NCBI RefSeq assembly: GCF_009379765.1 | Contig: NZ_WHTD01000028.1 | Location: forward strand, 1-62,824 | Length of the DNA: 62,824 bases | Reading direction: 5' to 3' | Source of the DNA: Actinophytocola sp. | GTDB lineage: Bacteria > Actinomycetota > Actinomycetes > Mycobacteriales > Pseudonocardiaceae | Part shown: piece by piece, positions 1 through 8,395 of the stretch | Position numbering within the stretch: position 1 is the stretch's first letter | Layout of the letters: each line of letters starts with the position of its first letter | Made by a program: the position numbers and the translations under genes | Notes under the pieces: model-generated | Seen by the model: only the letters and a program-made list of their open reading frames with translations | Database searches by the model: none | Told to the model about the DNA's origin: nothing

Positions 1-79
1 GCAACCGAACCTGCGTACCCACCTTGACCTGCTGTCCCACTCTCGCCACAACCAAGATCATAACCCCACAGCACCTAAG

Positions 80-742
80 TTAGCGGCATTGGGCCGCGAC
101 CCACGCCAGCCCGGCGTCACCCACCTTCGTCGCCAACTTGGCCGCAGCCAGATACGCGGCTGATTTCGTGTGCGCCGGAATGGCGACTGCGGAACCTTCG
201 AGGCGACCGATAAGCGAGGGCAGAATGCGGGCGGCGCCGTCATAGTCGGCCCGCTGGTACAACCGGTGGGCCTCAACAACTCCGCTGTGGAAGTGCGAGG
301 GGTTGACCTCGCCCGAGGACTCCCGGTTCTGTCGATGGCCGAGGAGCGACCGGCGCAGGCTCTCCAGCGGAGGCATGTCAGCACTCGGCGGGCCAGGAGC
401 ACCGTGGGCCGGGCCCGGCTGTCCTCTCAGCGCGGCAGCCCTGGCGCGGACGCAGGCGAGGCGCTGTTCGCGCTCACGTTGCTCGTACTCGGCCTTGGCC
501 GCCTCCAGCTCCAGGTACGCGGCGACAAGGGCGCCCCCGGCATCACAGGCGGCGTCAACGGCCCGCCAGAAGCGCTCGTCCGCCCGTGCGCGGCCCTTCT
601 CGATGTGCACGATCGTGGTGCGGTCGCAGAACGCGACCTTGGCGAGCTGGCCTTGCGTCAGGTCGGCCGCGAGCCGGAACGTCGCGAGCTGTCCGCCCAA
701 GGAACGGCGTAGCTCCGCGATGGCCTCCGGTTCCCTCGCCAT
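80..742 (-). CDS. XRE-family helix-turn-helix regulator, short form
   Basis: A 220-residue protein with an N-terminal XRE/Cro-type helix-turn-helix at about residues 8-65 (LADLTQGQLAK, then TTIVHIEKGR as recognition region). Actinobacterial proteins of this architecture usually run to about 400 residues, with TPR-like helical repeats after the HTH. Here the chain enters the first repeat helices (AAYLAAAKLATKVGDAG) and ends at a TAA, so I infer a C-terminal truncation. The ATG at 742 is preferred because GGAAG lies just upstream; the open frame further upstream has no family-like sequence. It is divergent from the small genes starting at 976. The target and ligand cannot be read from the sequence. 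Confidence 0.7.
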   Translation of the reverse strand: MAREPEAIAELRRSLGGQLATFRLAADLTQGQLAKVAFCDRTTIVHIEKGRARADERFWRAVDAACDAGGALVAAYLELEAAKAEYEQREREQRLACVRARAAALRGQPGPAHGAPGPPSADMPPLESLRRSLLGHRQNRESSGEVNPSHFHSGVVEAHRLYQRADYDGAARILPSLIGRLEGSAVAIPAHTKSAAYLAAAKLATKVGDAGLAWVAAQCR

Positions 743-975
743 GTCGTCTTCCACGCTTCCCAGTGTCGGGTTTTCAGCGGCCGCAATCAGCGTAACCGCA
801 GGTGACAGCGGGTGTGACAACCGCACCCACAGGATAACCCACGCTCTGTAGCACCTGATTCGGTGATCTTCAAGGCACCCGGCACCGGTTGATCGGCATG
901 TCCCCCGCCATCGGCGCCCGCATCCCGGCGCCGGGTGCCACCCACAACGACGAACAAACGAGGGCCCGAATCCCG

Positions 976-1206
976 ATGCAAGGCAGCATCCCACCACCAG
1001 ACGAAGCCGCACACCAGGACAGCGTGCTGATCGCCGAACTCGCGGAGATCAACACCCTGATCGGCCGCTACATCCTGCGCTTCCTGGATGCAGACGCCGG
1101 CCGCACAGAGCCGATCAGCCCCGAGGACGAGCGCGCACTGGTCGACCGAGCGACCAGGGCGATCGACATCCTCCGAGCTCGAGCCGACCGCCGCGAGCAT
1201 GTCTAA
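976..1206 (+). CDS. Small acidic hypothetical protein
   Basis: A 76-residue acidic protein (MQGSIPPPDEAAHQDS...) with one long predicted helix, INTLIGRYILRF, and a second Arg/Asp-rich helix at the end. I do not recognise a named domain. An ATG at 898 would give a longer product, but the upstream part is proline-rich and not protein-like. Its TAA overlaps the start of the next gene by 8 bases, so the two are probably translationally coupled. It belongs to a three-gene plus-strand unit divergent from the XRE gene. Confidence 0.55.
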   Translation: MQGSIPPPDEAAHQDSVLIAELAEINTLIGRYILRFLDADAGRTEPISPEDERALVDRATRAIDILRARADRREHV

Positions 1207-1864
1207 CCGATCAACGGTGCGCGAACCGAACATCAACTACCGCGCACTCATCCCGTACACGCCGTACGTCACCACCTGGAGCGAGGAGCGCGACCAGCCC
1301 GCCCAACTCGTCGAGCGGCCAGGCCGAGGAATCGCCTACCTCGACGAGTCGATGTCCGACCGCGACAGCCACGGCGTGCTGTGGTTCCGCACCCCGTCCC
1401 GGCCGGGCCATGGCGAACCGATGTTCGCCAAGGTGCACCCGCTCCGTCGGCGCCGATGTATGCGCCGCCTGCTGTGCAACGTCTGCGCAGGCCCGGCCGA
1501 CCAGACCGACGACGGCATCCTGTGGCTGCTCAAAGACCACCGCGACGACTGGCCGGGCTGGCCGGAGAACATGGCCGTCACCGAACCACCGATCTGCGTG
1601 CCATGTGCGAGGTTGGCCAGCCGCCTATGCCCTGCGCTGCGGAAGGGCGCTGTCGCCATCCGCGTGCGCCAGGCACCCGTCGCAGGCGTCCGCGGAATGC
1701 TCTACCGCAGCGGCGGCCTGATCCCGGTGCCCTTGGACGAGGCAACCATCGCCTACGACGACCCGCGCATCCGCTGGGTACGCGCCATGAACCTCGTGCG
1801 CGAACTACACGTCGGCACCGTCGTGCCGCTGGAGGACGTATGCCGAAGCTCAACCGCGAGCTGA
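1199..1864 (+). CDS. Hypothetical protein with paired CxxC motifs
   Basis: A 221-residue protein. The middle holds CNVCAG (about residues 98-103) and CVPCARLASRLC, flanked by LLKDHRDDWPGWP; this layout suggests a structural zinc site made by two CxxC knuckles. I recall similar uncharacterised proteins in streptomycetes next to XRE regulators, but no function is established. The start at 1199 overlaps the upstream stop. The next gene begins 25 bases before this one ends, so the three genes 976-2088 look like one operon. No nuclease HNH or catalytic signature is visible. Confidence 0.7.
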   Translation: MSNRSTVREPNINYRALIPYTPYVTTWSEERDQPAQLVERPGRGIAYLDESMSDRDSHGVLWFRTPSRPGHGEPMFAKVHPLRRRRCMRRLLCNVCAGPADQTDDGILWLLKDHRDDWPGWPENMAVTEPPICVPCARLASRLCPALRKGAVAIRVRQAPVAGVRGMLYRSGGLIPVPLDEATIAYDDPRIRWVRAMNLVRELHVGTVVPLEDVCRSSTAS

Positions 1865-2088
1865 TACGCGGCTGGCTGGAGGATCACAACTGGACGGTCG
1901 CCCGCCTCACCGCAGAGTGCAACCTGATGAGCGACGACACCTTCTCCGAGGGCACAGTCCGCAACGCCGTGAACGGCATCGACCCGATGCGCCCAGGACG
2001 GATCAAGGTCATCTGCAGAGTGCTGGCTAAGTACGGGGACAGCGTCCTCCACGAGCGCCTGACGGACGCAAAGAAGAATGCAGAGTGA
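1840..2088 (+). CDS. Small helix-turn-helix protein
   Basis: An 82-residue basic protein. Residues about 5-45 (IRGWLEDHNWTVARLTAECN, then SEGTVRNAVNGID) look like a Cro/C1-type helix-turn-helix, followed by VICRVLAKYGDSV, the fourth helix typical of that fold. The start is set by GGAGG at 1831-1835. It overlaps the CxxC gene by 25 bases, so it is probably co-expressed with it. Its partner might be the divergent XRE gene at 80-742; this is inference from position only. Confidence 0.65.
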   Translation: MPKLNRELIRGWLEDHNWTVARLTAECNLMSDDTFSEGTVRNAVNGIDPMRPGRIKVICRVLAKYGDSVLHERLTDAKKNAE

Positions 2089-2141
2089 CCACACCACGGA
2101 CTCAGCCATGGTCACCGACGTGGAGCGCCTCGACGTCCCGT

Positions 2142-3446
2142 TCAGCTCCACGGGAAGGGTGAGTGGCTGACCGGGTGCACCCTCCCGGTGGAGTAGCGGT
2201 CGAACCGGAATGGCTCCAGCAGTGCCTGCGGTTCGCCGAGGATCTCGGCGGCGACGAGGTCGCCGACGCCGATCATCTTGAAGCCGTGGTTGGAATCGGC
2301 AATTACGTAGGCGTTTTGCCGGAACGTGTCGAACACCGGGAAACTATCCGGAGTGAACGCGCCGATGCCGCCGGAAGGCTCCCGTCGGTACAGTCGCCGA
2401 CGGCCTTCGAACCGCTTGTGGCAATGGGCGAGCGCCGAGGTCCACATGCGCACGAAGTCGTCGCCCACAGCGAATTCCGGACTGGCGGGACCATAGGGAT
2501 CGATTGCCACCTGCTCGGCTGGGCGGGTGACCGGCACCGGGGCCGCGCCGCCCTGTACCCCGTCGAAGTGGAAGTCGGGCTTGTAGTACACCCCCCACAG
2601 GGCATCGGTGATCAGGCCGCCGTCCACGTCGTCGTGAAGTGGGGCGTCCGAGTCCACGTGCACCACCGGCGGCGGCTTGCCCGCGTTGTCGGTGAACTCG
2701 CCCGGATCTACCCCCAATGTGCCTTCCTGCAACGCAAGGAACGTCCACATCGGAGTGTCTACACTGGCCACCTCGATGCTGGTTGGGAGCTCGAGCATCG
2801 CCCACAGGTCACGGATCCATGGCCCGGCGGCCACCACGAGCTGGTCGCATCCGACGCGACCGGCGTCGGTCTCGACCGCGGTGACCGCGCCGCCTTCCAC
2901 CCGCAGGCCGGTTACCCGCACGCCGGTGCGGATGTCGACGCCGAGCGCCCGGGCCTTGGCTGCGAGACCGCGCAGCGTCGCTCGGTTGTTGGCGTAGCCG
3001 CCGCGTTTCTCGTGCAGCACAACGGAAACGCCCGGCGCCTGCCAGTCTGCGAACAATTCGGTCAGGTACGCACGAGTCGCCGCAACACCTTCGACCAGTA
3101 CCGAGTCGTACCCGATCTCCCGCTGGGAGGCATGGATGCCGGCGACGTCCTCCGCCATCACCGGCGGCGCGATCTGCAGGTAGCCGACCGGATGGTAGGC
3201 GAACGCTTCCGGGTCGGACTCCCACACTGGAACCGAATGTGCCATCAGCTCGCGCATGGCCGGCTGGAAGTAGTTGTTGCGCACAATCCCGCAGGCCACC
3301 CCGGACGCGCCGGCGCCGATCTCGGCCTTGTCCAGCACCAGCACGTCCGCGCCGCTGCCGCGGCCGGTGACGCGCAGCCGCCTGGCCAGGTGCCAGGCGG
3401 TGGACAGCCCGTGGATACCCGCACCGACGATCACGTACCGAGTCAT
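2142..3446 (-). CDS. FAD-dependent amine oxidase (DAO / sarcosine-dimethylglycine oxidase family)
   Basis: A 434-residue flavoprotein. The N terminus RYVIVGAGIHGLSTAWHLA is the dinucleotide-binding GxGxxG, and GASGVACGIVRNNYF matches the second FAD contact of the DAO family. The C-terminal GIGAFTPDSFPVFD and VIADSNHGFKMIGVGDLVA follow the family pattern. Members oxidise N-methyl or amino groups of small amino acids and pass electrons to oxygen or an acceptor. It lies 9 bases downstream of the homocysteine methyltransferase gene and at the end of the sarcosine-oxidase island, so an N-methylated amino-acid substrate (dimethylglycine, betaine derivative) is likely; the exact substrate is inference. 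Confidence 0.85.
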   Translation of the reverse strand: MTRYVIVGAGIHGLSTAWHLARRLRVTGRGSGADVLVLDKAEIGAGASGVACGIVRNNYFQPAMRELMAHSVPVWESDPEAFAYHPVGYLQIAPPVMAEDVAGIHASQREIGYDSVLVEGVAATRAYLTELFADWQAPGVSVVLHEKRGGYANNRATLRGLAAKARALGVDIRTGVRVTGLRVEGGAVTAVETDAGRVGCDQLVVAAGPWIRDLWAMLELPTSIEVASVDTPMWTFLALQEGTLGVDPGEFTDNAGKPPPVVHVDSDAPLHDDVDGGLITDALWGVYYKPDFHFDGVQGGAAPVPVTRPAEQVAIDPYGPASPEFAVGDDFVRMWTSALAHCHKRFEGRRRLYRREPSGGIGAFTPDSFPVFDTFRQNAYVIADSNHGFKMIGVGDLVAAEILGEPQALLEPFRFDRYSTGRVHPVSHSPFPWS

Positions 3447-3455
3447 CGAGTCCCC

Positions 3456-4490
3456 TCAGAGTCGGCCCGCGTACTCCTGGTTCTTGCGCAGCAGCGAGCC
3501 TTCGGTGCCCAGGTAGGCGTGCTTGGACATGTCGGCGGAGTACCGGCTGGCCGGCGGGGTGCGGTCGAGCGCCTCCGCCATCGCGCGAACGTGGTGCGGC
3601 GCCGCACCACAGCACAGCCCGAAGTAGCGCACGCCCGCGTCGGCGGCCTGCCGGGTGAACTCGGCGATCTCGTACCGGTTGCAGGTGAACGGGTCCAGCG
3701 CAACTGGGAACGGGATGCTCGGACCCGCGAAGTCCGGCTCGCGCAGTGACTGGAAAGTCGGCTGTTCGGCTGTGGTGCGGTACGGCACCGGAAGCGCCGC
3801 GACCGGCACGTCGACCGCATCAACGAGCGGTGCGAGCAGCGGTGCCATGGTCGAAGGGCCGCGGTTGCAGTTCAGCCCGACGACATCCGCGCCGGCATCG
3901 GCCAGCCGCTGGCACGCCTCGGTAACCGGCAGGCCCTCGCGAGAGAGCCCGTCGTGGTCCGCGACCAGCGTGACCACCGCCGGGAGGCCGGTCTCGCGGA
4001 TCACCTCCAGCGCGATCATCGCCTCGCCGTGGTAGCGCAGTGTCTCGGCGATCATGAAGTCCGCGTTCGCCTCGGCCGCCCACCCAACCTGCTCCATGAA
4101 CATCGTCCGCACGCGATCGTGAGTGCCCGGGTCCGTGGGGTCGTAAATGTTGGTGTTGCACACGTTGCCCGCGAGCAGTGTGCCGGTAGCGGAGGCCACC
4201 GCGCCGGCGAGCTGCAGCGCCTGCCGGTTGAGCGGTTCGAGCAGGTCCTCCTTGCCGATCATGCGCAGCTTCTCGCGATGCCCGTAGTAGGTGAACGCCT
4301 CCACCACGTCCGATCCGGCGTACACGAACTCCTCGTGCAGTGCGGTCACGCGCTCCGGGTGTTCCAGCACCACCTCCGGCACGAACGCCCCGGCCTGCAG
4401 GTAGCCACGACGCTCCAGCTCGAACAAGTACCCTTCGGCGCAGATCACCGGCCCTTCGGCCAGCCGCGCCAACAGCCCGTGGTCATTCAT
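3456..4490 (-). CDS. Homocysteine S-methyltransferase (BHMT-like)
   Basis: A 344-residue zinc methyltransferase. The three zinc cysteines of the family are present as C208 (VGLNCNRGPS) and C293-C294 (FGLCCGAAPHH). The N terminus (VICAEGYLFELERRGY) is the barrel start, where BHMT/MetH proteins have a comparable GAxGT-like loop. The reaction is transfer of a methyl group from a donor such as a betaine to homocysteine, giving methionine. GGAGG sits 5 bases before the ATG. Upstream, a chain of tiny overlapping ORFs links it to the soxA stop codon; downstream comes the FAD oxidase. The context suggests that it captures a methyl group during betaine catabolism. Confidence 0.87.
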   Translation of the reverse strand: MNDHGLLARLAEGPVICAEGYLFELERRGYLQAGAFVPEVVLEHPERVTALHEEFVYAGSDVVEAFTYYGHREKLRMIGKEDLLEPLNRQALQLAGAVASATGTLLAGNVCNTNIYDPTDPGTHDRVRTMFMEQVGWAAEANADFMIAETLRYHGEAMIALEVIRETGLPAVVTLVADHDGLSREGLPVTEACQRLADAGADVVGLNCNRGPSTMAPLLAPLVDAVDVPVAALPVPYRTTAEQPTFQSLREPDFAGPSIPFPVALDPFTCNRYEIAEFTRQAADAGVRYFGLCCGAAPHHVRAMAEALDRTPPASRYSADMSKHAYLGTEGSLLRKNQEYAGRL

Positions 4491-4560
4491 CGTTCCTCCG
4501 CTCTTGTTGTGCCGTCCGACGGCATTGACGTTGATGTCGATCAGGAATGCGGCCGCTCAC
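4483..4560 (-). CDS. Mini-ORF 5 of the inter-cistronic chain (25 aa)
   Basis: GTG start shares 4 bases with the stop of mini-ORF 4, and its own TGA falls inside codons 2-3 of the methyltransferase gene. The product begins VSGRIPDRHQRQCRR. It keeps the AGCGG start of the repeat family but then diverges into unique sequence that carries the GGAGG ribosome site for the downstream gene. Whether it is translated is unknown; the overlap geometry is what is seen. Confidence 0.35.
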   Translation of the reverse strand: MSGRIPDRHQRQCRRTAQQERRNDE

Positions 4561-4679
4561 AACGCCCCCTCGCCCGCTTCGTGGTGCCGGAACGCTCCGC
4601 AGGCTCCGCTACACCGACACCCTCCGCAGACTCGGCGGCATCCTGAATGTCGATGCCTCGCTCCGCAAGCTCCGCTCAC
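4557..4679 (-). CDS. Mini-ORF 4 (40 aa, Cys-rich repeat peptide)
   Basis: One 119-bp repeat unit read as an ORF: starts VSGACGARHRHSGCRR and continues VCGGCRCSGACGAF to a TGA that overlaps the next GTG. Six cysteines at positions 5, 14, 18, 21, 23 and 27. Start overlaps the stop of mini-ORF 3 by 4 bases (GTGA). There is no visible Shine-Dalgarno, so any translation would depend on re-initiation from upstream. Confidence 0.35.
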   Translation of the reverse strand: MSGACGARHRHSGCRRVCGGCRCSGACGAFRHHEAGEGAL

Positions 4680-4798
4680 AACGCCCCCTCGCCCACTTCG
4701 TGGTGCCGGAACGCTCCGCAGGCTCCGCTACACCGACACCCTCCGCAGACTCGGCGGCATCCTGAATGTCGATGCCTCGCTCCGCAAGCTCCGCTCAC
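4676..4798 (-). CDS. Mini-ORF 3 (40 aa, Cys-rich repeat peptide)
   Basis: Second tandem unit, nearly identical to mini-ORF 4 (one residue differs near the end: HHEVGEG versus HHEAGEG). GTG start is nested in the TGA of mini-ORF 2, and its TGA nests in the GTG of mini-ORF 4. Seen: perfect open frame and preserved overlaps. Inference: selection or mechanism keeps the coupling, since random tandem duplication with any other period would break it. Confidence 0.35.
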   Translation of the reverse strand: MSGACGARHRHSGCRRVCGGCRCSGACGAFRHHEVGEGAL

Positions 4799-4917
4799 GA
4801 CACCCCCTCGCCCACTTCGTGGTGCCGGAACGCTCCGCAGGCTCCGCTACACCGGCACCCTCCGCAGACTCGGCGGCATCCTGAATATCGATGCCTCGCT
4901 CCGCAAGCTCCGCTCAT
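4795..4917 (-). CDS. Mini-ORF 2 (40 aa, Cys-rich repeat peptide)
   Basis: First full unit of the chain, with an ATG instead of GTG: MSGACGARHRYSGCRR followed by the same Cys-rich tail ending GVS. ATGA overlap with the stop of mini-ORF 1 upstream and GTGA overlap with mini-ORF 3 downstream. Confidence 0.35.
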   Translation of the reverse strand: MSGACGARHRYSGCRRVCGGCRCSGACGAFRHHEVGEGVS

Positions 4918-4964
4918 GACTCGCGGTCGCCCTGTATCAATGATTCGCTCGCAAGCTCGCTCAT
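4914..4964 (-). CDS. Mini-ORF 1 (16 aa) directly at the soxA stop
   Basis: Its ATG overlaps the soxA TGA (ATGA at 4961-4964). The product MSELASESLIQGDRES belongs to the second sequence type of the family, seen again at 50402-50553 and 24297-24409 (MSELASEPMSQGDRER). The stop TGA overlaps the ATG of mini-ORF 2. Confidence 0.35.
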   Translation of the reverse strand: MSELASESLIQGDRES

Positions 4965-7900
4965 GGTGTGGGCACGGGGTCGCCGCCGATCTCGATGCCG
5001 TACTCCGTCCCGAAGTCGAGCAGCGCGTCCCAGAGGGACTGGCCGCTGCTGCGCTCACAATGCAGCACGTAACTCGGCACGCTCTCCCGGTCGTCCCGCA
5101 CCAGATCGGTGACGAGGCCTGCCACGTGGGTGCGCAGTGCCGCACCGTTCGGGGTGACGTCATCGGCCAGGTCGATCGCGCACACGGTTGCCAGCAGGTC
5201 GGTCGCGCGATCGCCGGTGAGCCGGACGAGCGCCCGGCCGTGTGTGAGGTCGACGACCGACGTGAACTCGCCGGCCTCCGTGGCAAGCGCGCACAGCCGC
5301 TCGAGCAGTTTGTCGCCCGTCCCGGTGGCGCCGAGAACCAGCCACTCGCCAGGGCCGGCGCCGACCACCAGGCTGCCGTCGGACTCGCGGGTGACGGCGC
5401 CGAACCGAGTGCCGAGCGCTGCGGCCATCGCGCCGTCGTGCGTCGCCCGGACGAGGACCTTGGCGAGCACGGAGTGGTCGGCGAGGACCAGCGACGGGTC
5501 CGCGGCGCCCGGCTGGCCGGGGGCGATGGCACTGCGCATGACGCGGGGCGGGTGCGGGCGGAACGTACCGGGCCGGCCGATGGTCCGCAGGCGGGCACCG
5601 TCCGGGTCGACATGCGCGAGGTGTTCGGTGACCGTGGCCGGGATCCGCCGGCCGTCCGGCAGCACGGTGACCTCGGTGCCCGGCTCGGCGAGCGCGGCGT
5701 CCACCTGGCCGAGGCAGATCGGGCGGCCCAGCGTCGGCGACATCCGGCTGGAGGTGACCCGGCCTCGGATCTCGTCGCCGGTGACAATCTGGCTGGCCTC
5801 CGGAGGCACGATCGTGCCGTCGACCGGCTGCAAGCCGACCAGGCGGAGGCCGTCGCGCCGCTCGTGCTGCCAGACCAGTTCCGGTTTGCCGGCGAAGTCG
5901 TCCTTGTCGAGCTTGACCAGCCGGTCCAGGCCGACGCTGAACGCGCGGGTGAGGCCGTCGGTGTCCTGCCCGACGATCAGGTGGCCTTTCTCGAGCCGCA
6001 GGATTCGCTGCGCCTCGACGCCGAACGTCCGCACACCGAGGTCCGCGCCGTGCGCCAGCAGCGTCTCCCACACGTGCAGCCCGTAGCCGGCCGGCACGTG
6101 CAGCTCGTAGGACGGCTCGCCGGTGAACCCGATGCGCCACAGCACGCACTCGTCCACGCCGGCCAGTCGCGCCGTGCGCACGTTCATGTAGCCGAACGCC
6201 TCCGGGTCGAGGTCCACGCCTTGGGCGAGCCGGCCCACGAGCTCGGCGGCGTGCGGTCCGGCCACGTTGATACTGGCGTACGCGGTGGTCACCGGCGTGA
6301 CGTGCACATTCCAGTGTGGACGTTCGGTCTGCAGCCAGCGCTCGACCCACTCCCAAACCGCGGCGGCGCCGGAGGAAGTGGTGGACATGAGGTAGTGGTC
6401 GACGCCCAGCCGCCCGGTTACGCCGTCGTCGAGCACCACGCCGTCCTCGGCGCACATCATGCCGTAGCGCACCCGGCCGACCTCGAGCCTGGACCACTTG
6501 TTGACGTACAGCAGGTTCAGCAGCTTCGGCACGTCCGGCCCGCGCAGGTCGAGCTTGCCAATCGGGGTGACGTCGATGATCCCGACGCCGTCGCGGACCG
6601 CGCGTACCTCGGCCGCCGGGTCGCCGTAGTGGTCCGGCCGGATCCACTGCCCGGCGACCAGTGGCGCGGCGCCGTTGGCTTCGTGCCAGGACTGCATGGG
6701 AGACCGGCGAACCGGGTGCACCGCGCGGCCGGCCAGCGCACCCAGCGTCACCGGTGCGTACATCGGTCGCCACGTAGTTGTGCCAGTCTCCGCGATCGTG
6801 CGACCGGAGGCCTCGGCGACCATCGCGATGGCGTTGACCATTTCCAGCTTTCCCTGCAACGGCCCCATGGTCGCCGTGGTGTACCGCTTGGCCAGCTCCG
6901 CAGAGTCGTAGCCCTCGCGCACCGCGGTGTGAATGTCTCGTGAGGACACGTCTTCGGAGAAGTCGACGATGCCGTGCGTGCTGGCCCGGAACAGCTCCGG
7001 ATGCTCGTACACCGGGAGCTCCGGAACACTCGCCGGCGTGTCATCCGGTGCGCTGCCCGGGGTGGCGGTGGGAATGCGGGTGAGCCGGCGGTGCCGGACC
7101 GCGGCGGCGTGCCGAGCCGCCTCGGCGCCGACCGCGGTGGCGTGCGCGCGCAATTCGTCGAGGGTGCCGTCGCCGGCGATCCCACCGACCGCGAACACGT
7201 CGGCGCTCGACCGGCCACCGGGCAGGAAGCGCGCCGCCGCGGGGCTGTACACCGGCACGTCACCGGCCTGGTTCAGCAGCGCGGTCGGCGCGGTCCAACC
7301 GGTCGCCGTCACCAGCAGGTCCGCCTCGACCCGCCGGCCTCCCGGCAGCTCGACCGCCCGCAGTCCGCGCCGGCCATGCACGCGCACGATGTCGCCGCCG
7401 ATCCGGGCGTCGACCACCTCGGCGATCTCGACGCCGGCGGCCAACAGGTCCGCGGCGGCGGCGTCGCCATCCGAGTTGGCCGTCAGCACCACCGCCCGCT
7501 CCCCCGGCTTGACCGCGTACAGGTTGATCAGCCGACGGGCCGCGGTGGACAGCATGACGCCGGGCAGGTCGTTACCCGCGAACACATACGGCCGCTCGAT
7601 CAACCCACCCGCGACGACGAGCACACCGGTCCGTGCCCTGATCAGCTGCTCGCCTCCGGCGCGCTGTAGCACCGCGACCCAGTTCTGGTCGTAGCGGCAG
7701 AGAACTACCGAGTCAGTGAGCACCTCGACGCCGCTCGCCGCAACCTCAGTCCGCAACTCGACAAGCTCGTCGGGCCTACGTGCGTAGCGGAGGTGCCCGC
7801 CGAGCTGATGGTCCTCCTCGACCAGCAGCACCCGCGCGCCCGCGCGAGCGGCCGCGACCGCTGCCGCCATGCCGGCCGGTCCGCCGCCGGCGACGAGCAC

Positions 7901-8395
7901 GTCCGGGTGGGCGTGCCGCGCGGCGCGATGATCGGACACGGTGTCCGGCGAGATCGATCCCGCGTGGGTGAATCGCCTCAGCACCCGCTCGTAGACGGGC
8001 CACAGCCGCTGCGGGCGAATGAAGGTCTTGTAATAGAAACCGGGTCCGAGAAACCGTCCGAGCAGCCGGTTCACTCCCTTGACATCGAACCGCAGCGACG
8101 GCCAGGTGTCCTGCGAGGTGACCACCATGCCGTCGGTGACCAGACGATGCGCGCCGCGCACGTTGGGCTCGTCGCCCACCTGCACCATGCAGCCGGGGTC
8201 GTGGAAGCTCGCGGTGACCAAGCCGCGCGGGCGGTGGTACTTGAGGCTGCGAGAGAACACCCGCTCGCCCGCTGCGGCCAGTGCGGAGATGATCGTGTCG
8301 CCGGCAAAGGCGGCGTGCTCCCTGCCGTTCCAGAAGAAGCGCACCATCTGGTCGCGATCGATGACCTCGTCGGGTTGCGGCGGGAGGCGGGTCAT
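4961..8395 (-). CDS. soxA: Sarcosine oxidase alpha subunit fused to gamma subunit
   Basis: A 1144-residue protein. Residues about 15-110 form the 2Fe-2S-like N-terminal fold typical of SoxA (SRSLKYHRPRGL) without cluster cysteines. At about 166, VLVAGGGPAGMAAAVAAARA begins the dinucleotide-binding domain. A GcvT-type folate domain spans about 590-950 (GFTGEPSYELHVP, LRLEKGHLIVGQDTDG). The last 190 residues (SVVDLTHGRALVRLTGDRA, LHCERSSGQSLWDALL) are SoxG, normally a separate protein. SoxA usually ends near residue 970, so this is an alpha-gamma fusion. It oxidises the methyl group of sarcosine-type substrates and moves it to tetrahydrofolate. ATGA overlap with soxD upstream. The operon continues through mini-ORFs to the methyltransferase. 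Confidence 0.9.
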   Translation of the reverse strand: MTRLPPQPDEVIDRDQMVRFFWNGREHAAFAGDTIISALAAAGERVFSRSLKYHRPRGLVTASFHDPGCMVQVGDEPNVRGAHRLVTDGMVVTSQDTWPSLRFDVKGVNRLLGRFLGPGFYYKTFIRPQRLWPVYERVLRRFTHAGSISPDTVSDHRAARHAHPDVLVAGGGPAGMAAAVAAARAGARVLLVEEDHQLGGHLRYARRPDELVELRTEVAASGVEVLTDSVVLCRYDQNWVAVLQRAGGEQLIRARTGVLVVAGGLIERPYVFAGNDLPGVMLSTAARRLINLYAVKPGERAVVLTANSDGDAAAADLLAAGVEIAEVVDARIGGDIVRVHGRRGLRAVELPGGRRVEADLLVTATGWTAPTALLNQAGDVPVYSPAAARFLPGGRSSADVFAVGGIAGDGTLDELRAHATAVGAEAARHAAAVRHRRLTRIPTATPGSAPDDTPASVPELPVYEHPELFRASTHGIVDFSEDVSSRDIHTAVREGYDSAELAKRYTTATMGPLQGKLEMVNAIAMVAEASGRTIAETGTTTWRPMYAPVTLGALAGRAVHPVRRSPMQSWHEANGAAPLVAGQWIRPDHYGDPAAEVRAVRDGVGIIDVTPIGKLDLRGPDVPKLLNLLYVNKWSRLEVGRVRYGMMCAEDGVVLDDGVTGRLGVDHYLMSTTSSGAAAVWEWVERWLQTERPHWNVHVTPVTTAYASINVAGPHAAELVGRLAQGVDLDPEAFGYMNVRTARLAGVDECVLWRIGFTGEPSYELHVPAGYGLHVWETLLAHGADLGVRTFGVEAQRILRLEKGHLIVGQDTDGLTRAFSVGLDRLVKLDKDDFAGKPELVWQHERRDGLRLVGLQPVDGTIVPPEASQIVTGDEIRGRVTSSRMSPTLGRPICLGQVDAALAEPGTEVTVLPDGRRIPATVTEHLAHVDPDGARLRTIGRPGTFRPHPPRVMRSAIAPGQPGAADPSLVLADHSVLAKVLVRATHDGAMAAALGTRFGAVTRESDGSLVVGAGPGEWLVLGATGTGDKLLERLCALATEAGEFTSVVDLTHGRALVRLTGDRATDLLATVCAIDLADDVTPNGAALRTHVAGLVTDLVRDDRESVPSYVLHCERSSGQSLWDALLDFGTEYGIEIGGDPVPTP

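Larger units (their letters stand above)
4556..4912 (-). repeat. Three tandem 119-bp direct repeats
   Basis: Units start at 4556, 4675 and 4794; a further start of the same sequence occurs at 4913 before divergence. The copies differ at only a few bases. The 119-bp period equals 41 codons minus a 4-base overlap, so on the minus strand each unit is exactly one 40-residue ORF whose stop overlaps the next start. The sequence is rich in GCTCCGCAGGCTCC-like steps. The array fills the gap between soxA and the methyltransferase gene. Confidence 0.95.

Noticed and set aside
2163..3749. 528-codon plus-strand frame
   Set aside because: Shadow of the FAD oxidase and methyltransferase genes, no protein-like motifs.
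4556..4912. CRISPR or attachment-site array
   Set aside because: Tandem 119-bp copies without variable spacers and with intact ORFs; no integrase in the window.
4766..6943. 725-codon open frame on the plus strand
   Set aside because: It is the antisense of soxA and the repeat array; composition is His/Arg/Gly-rich without any domain, while the minus frame has complete family motifs.
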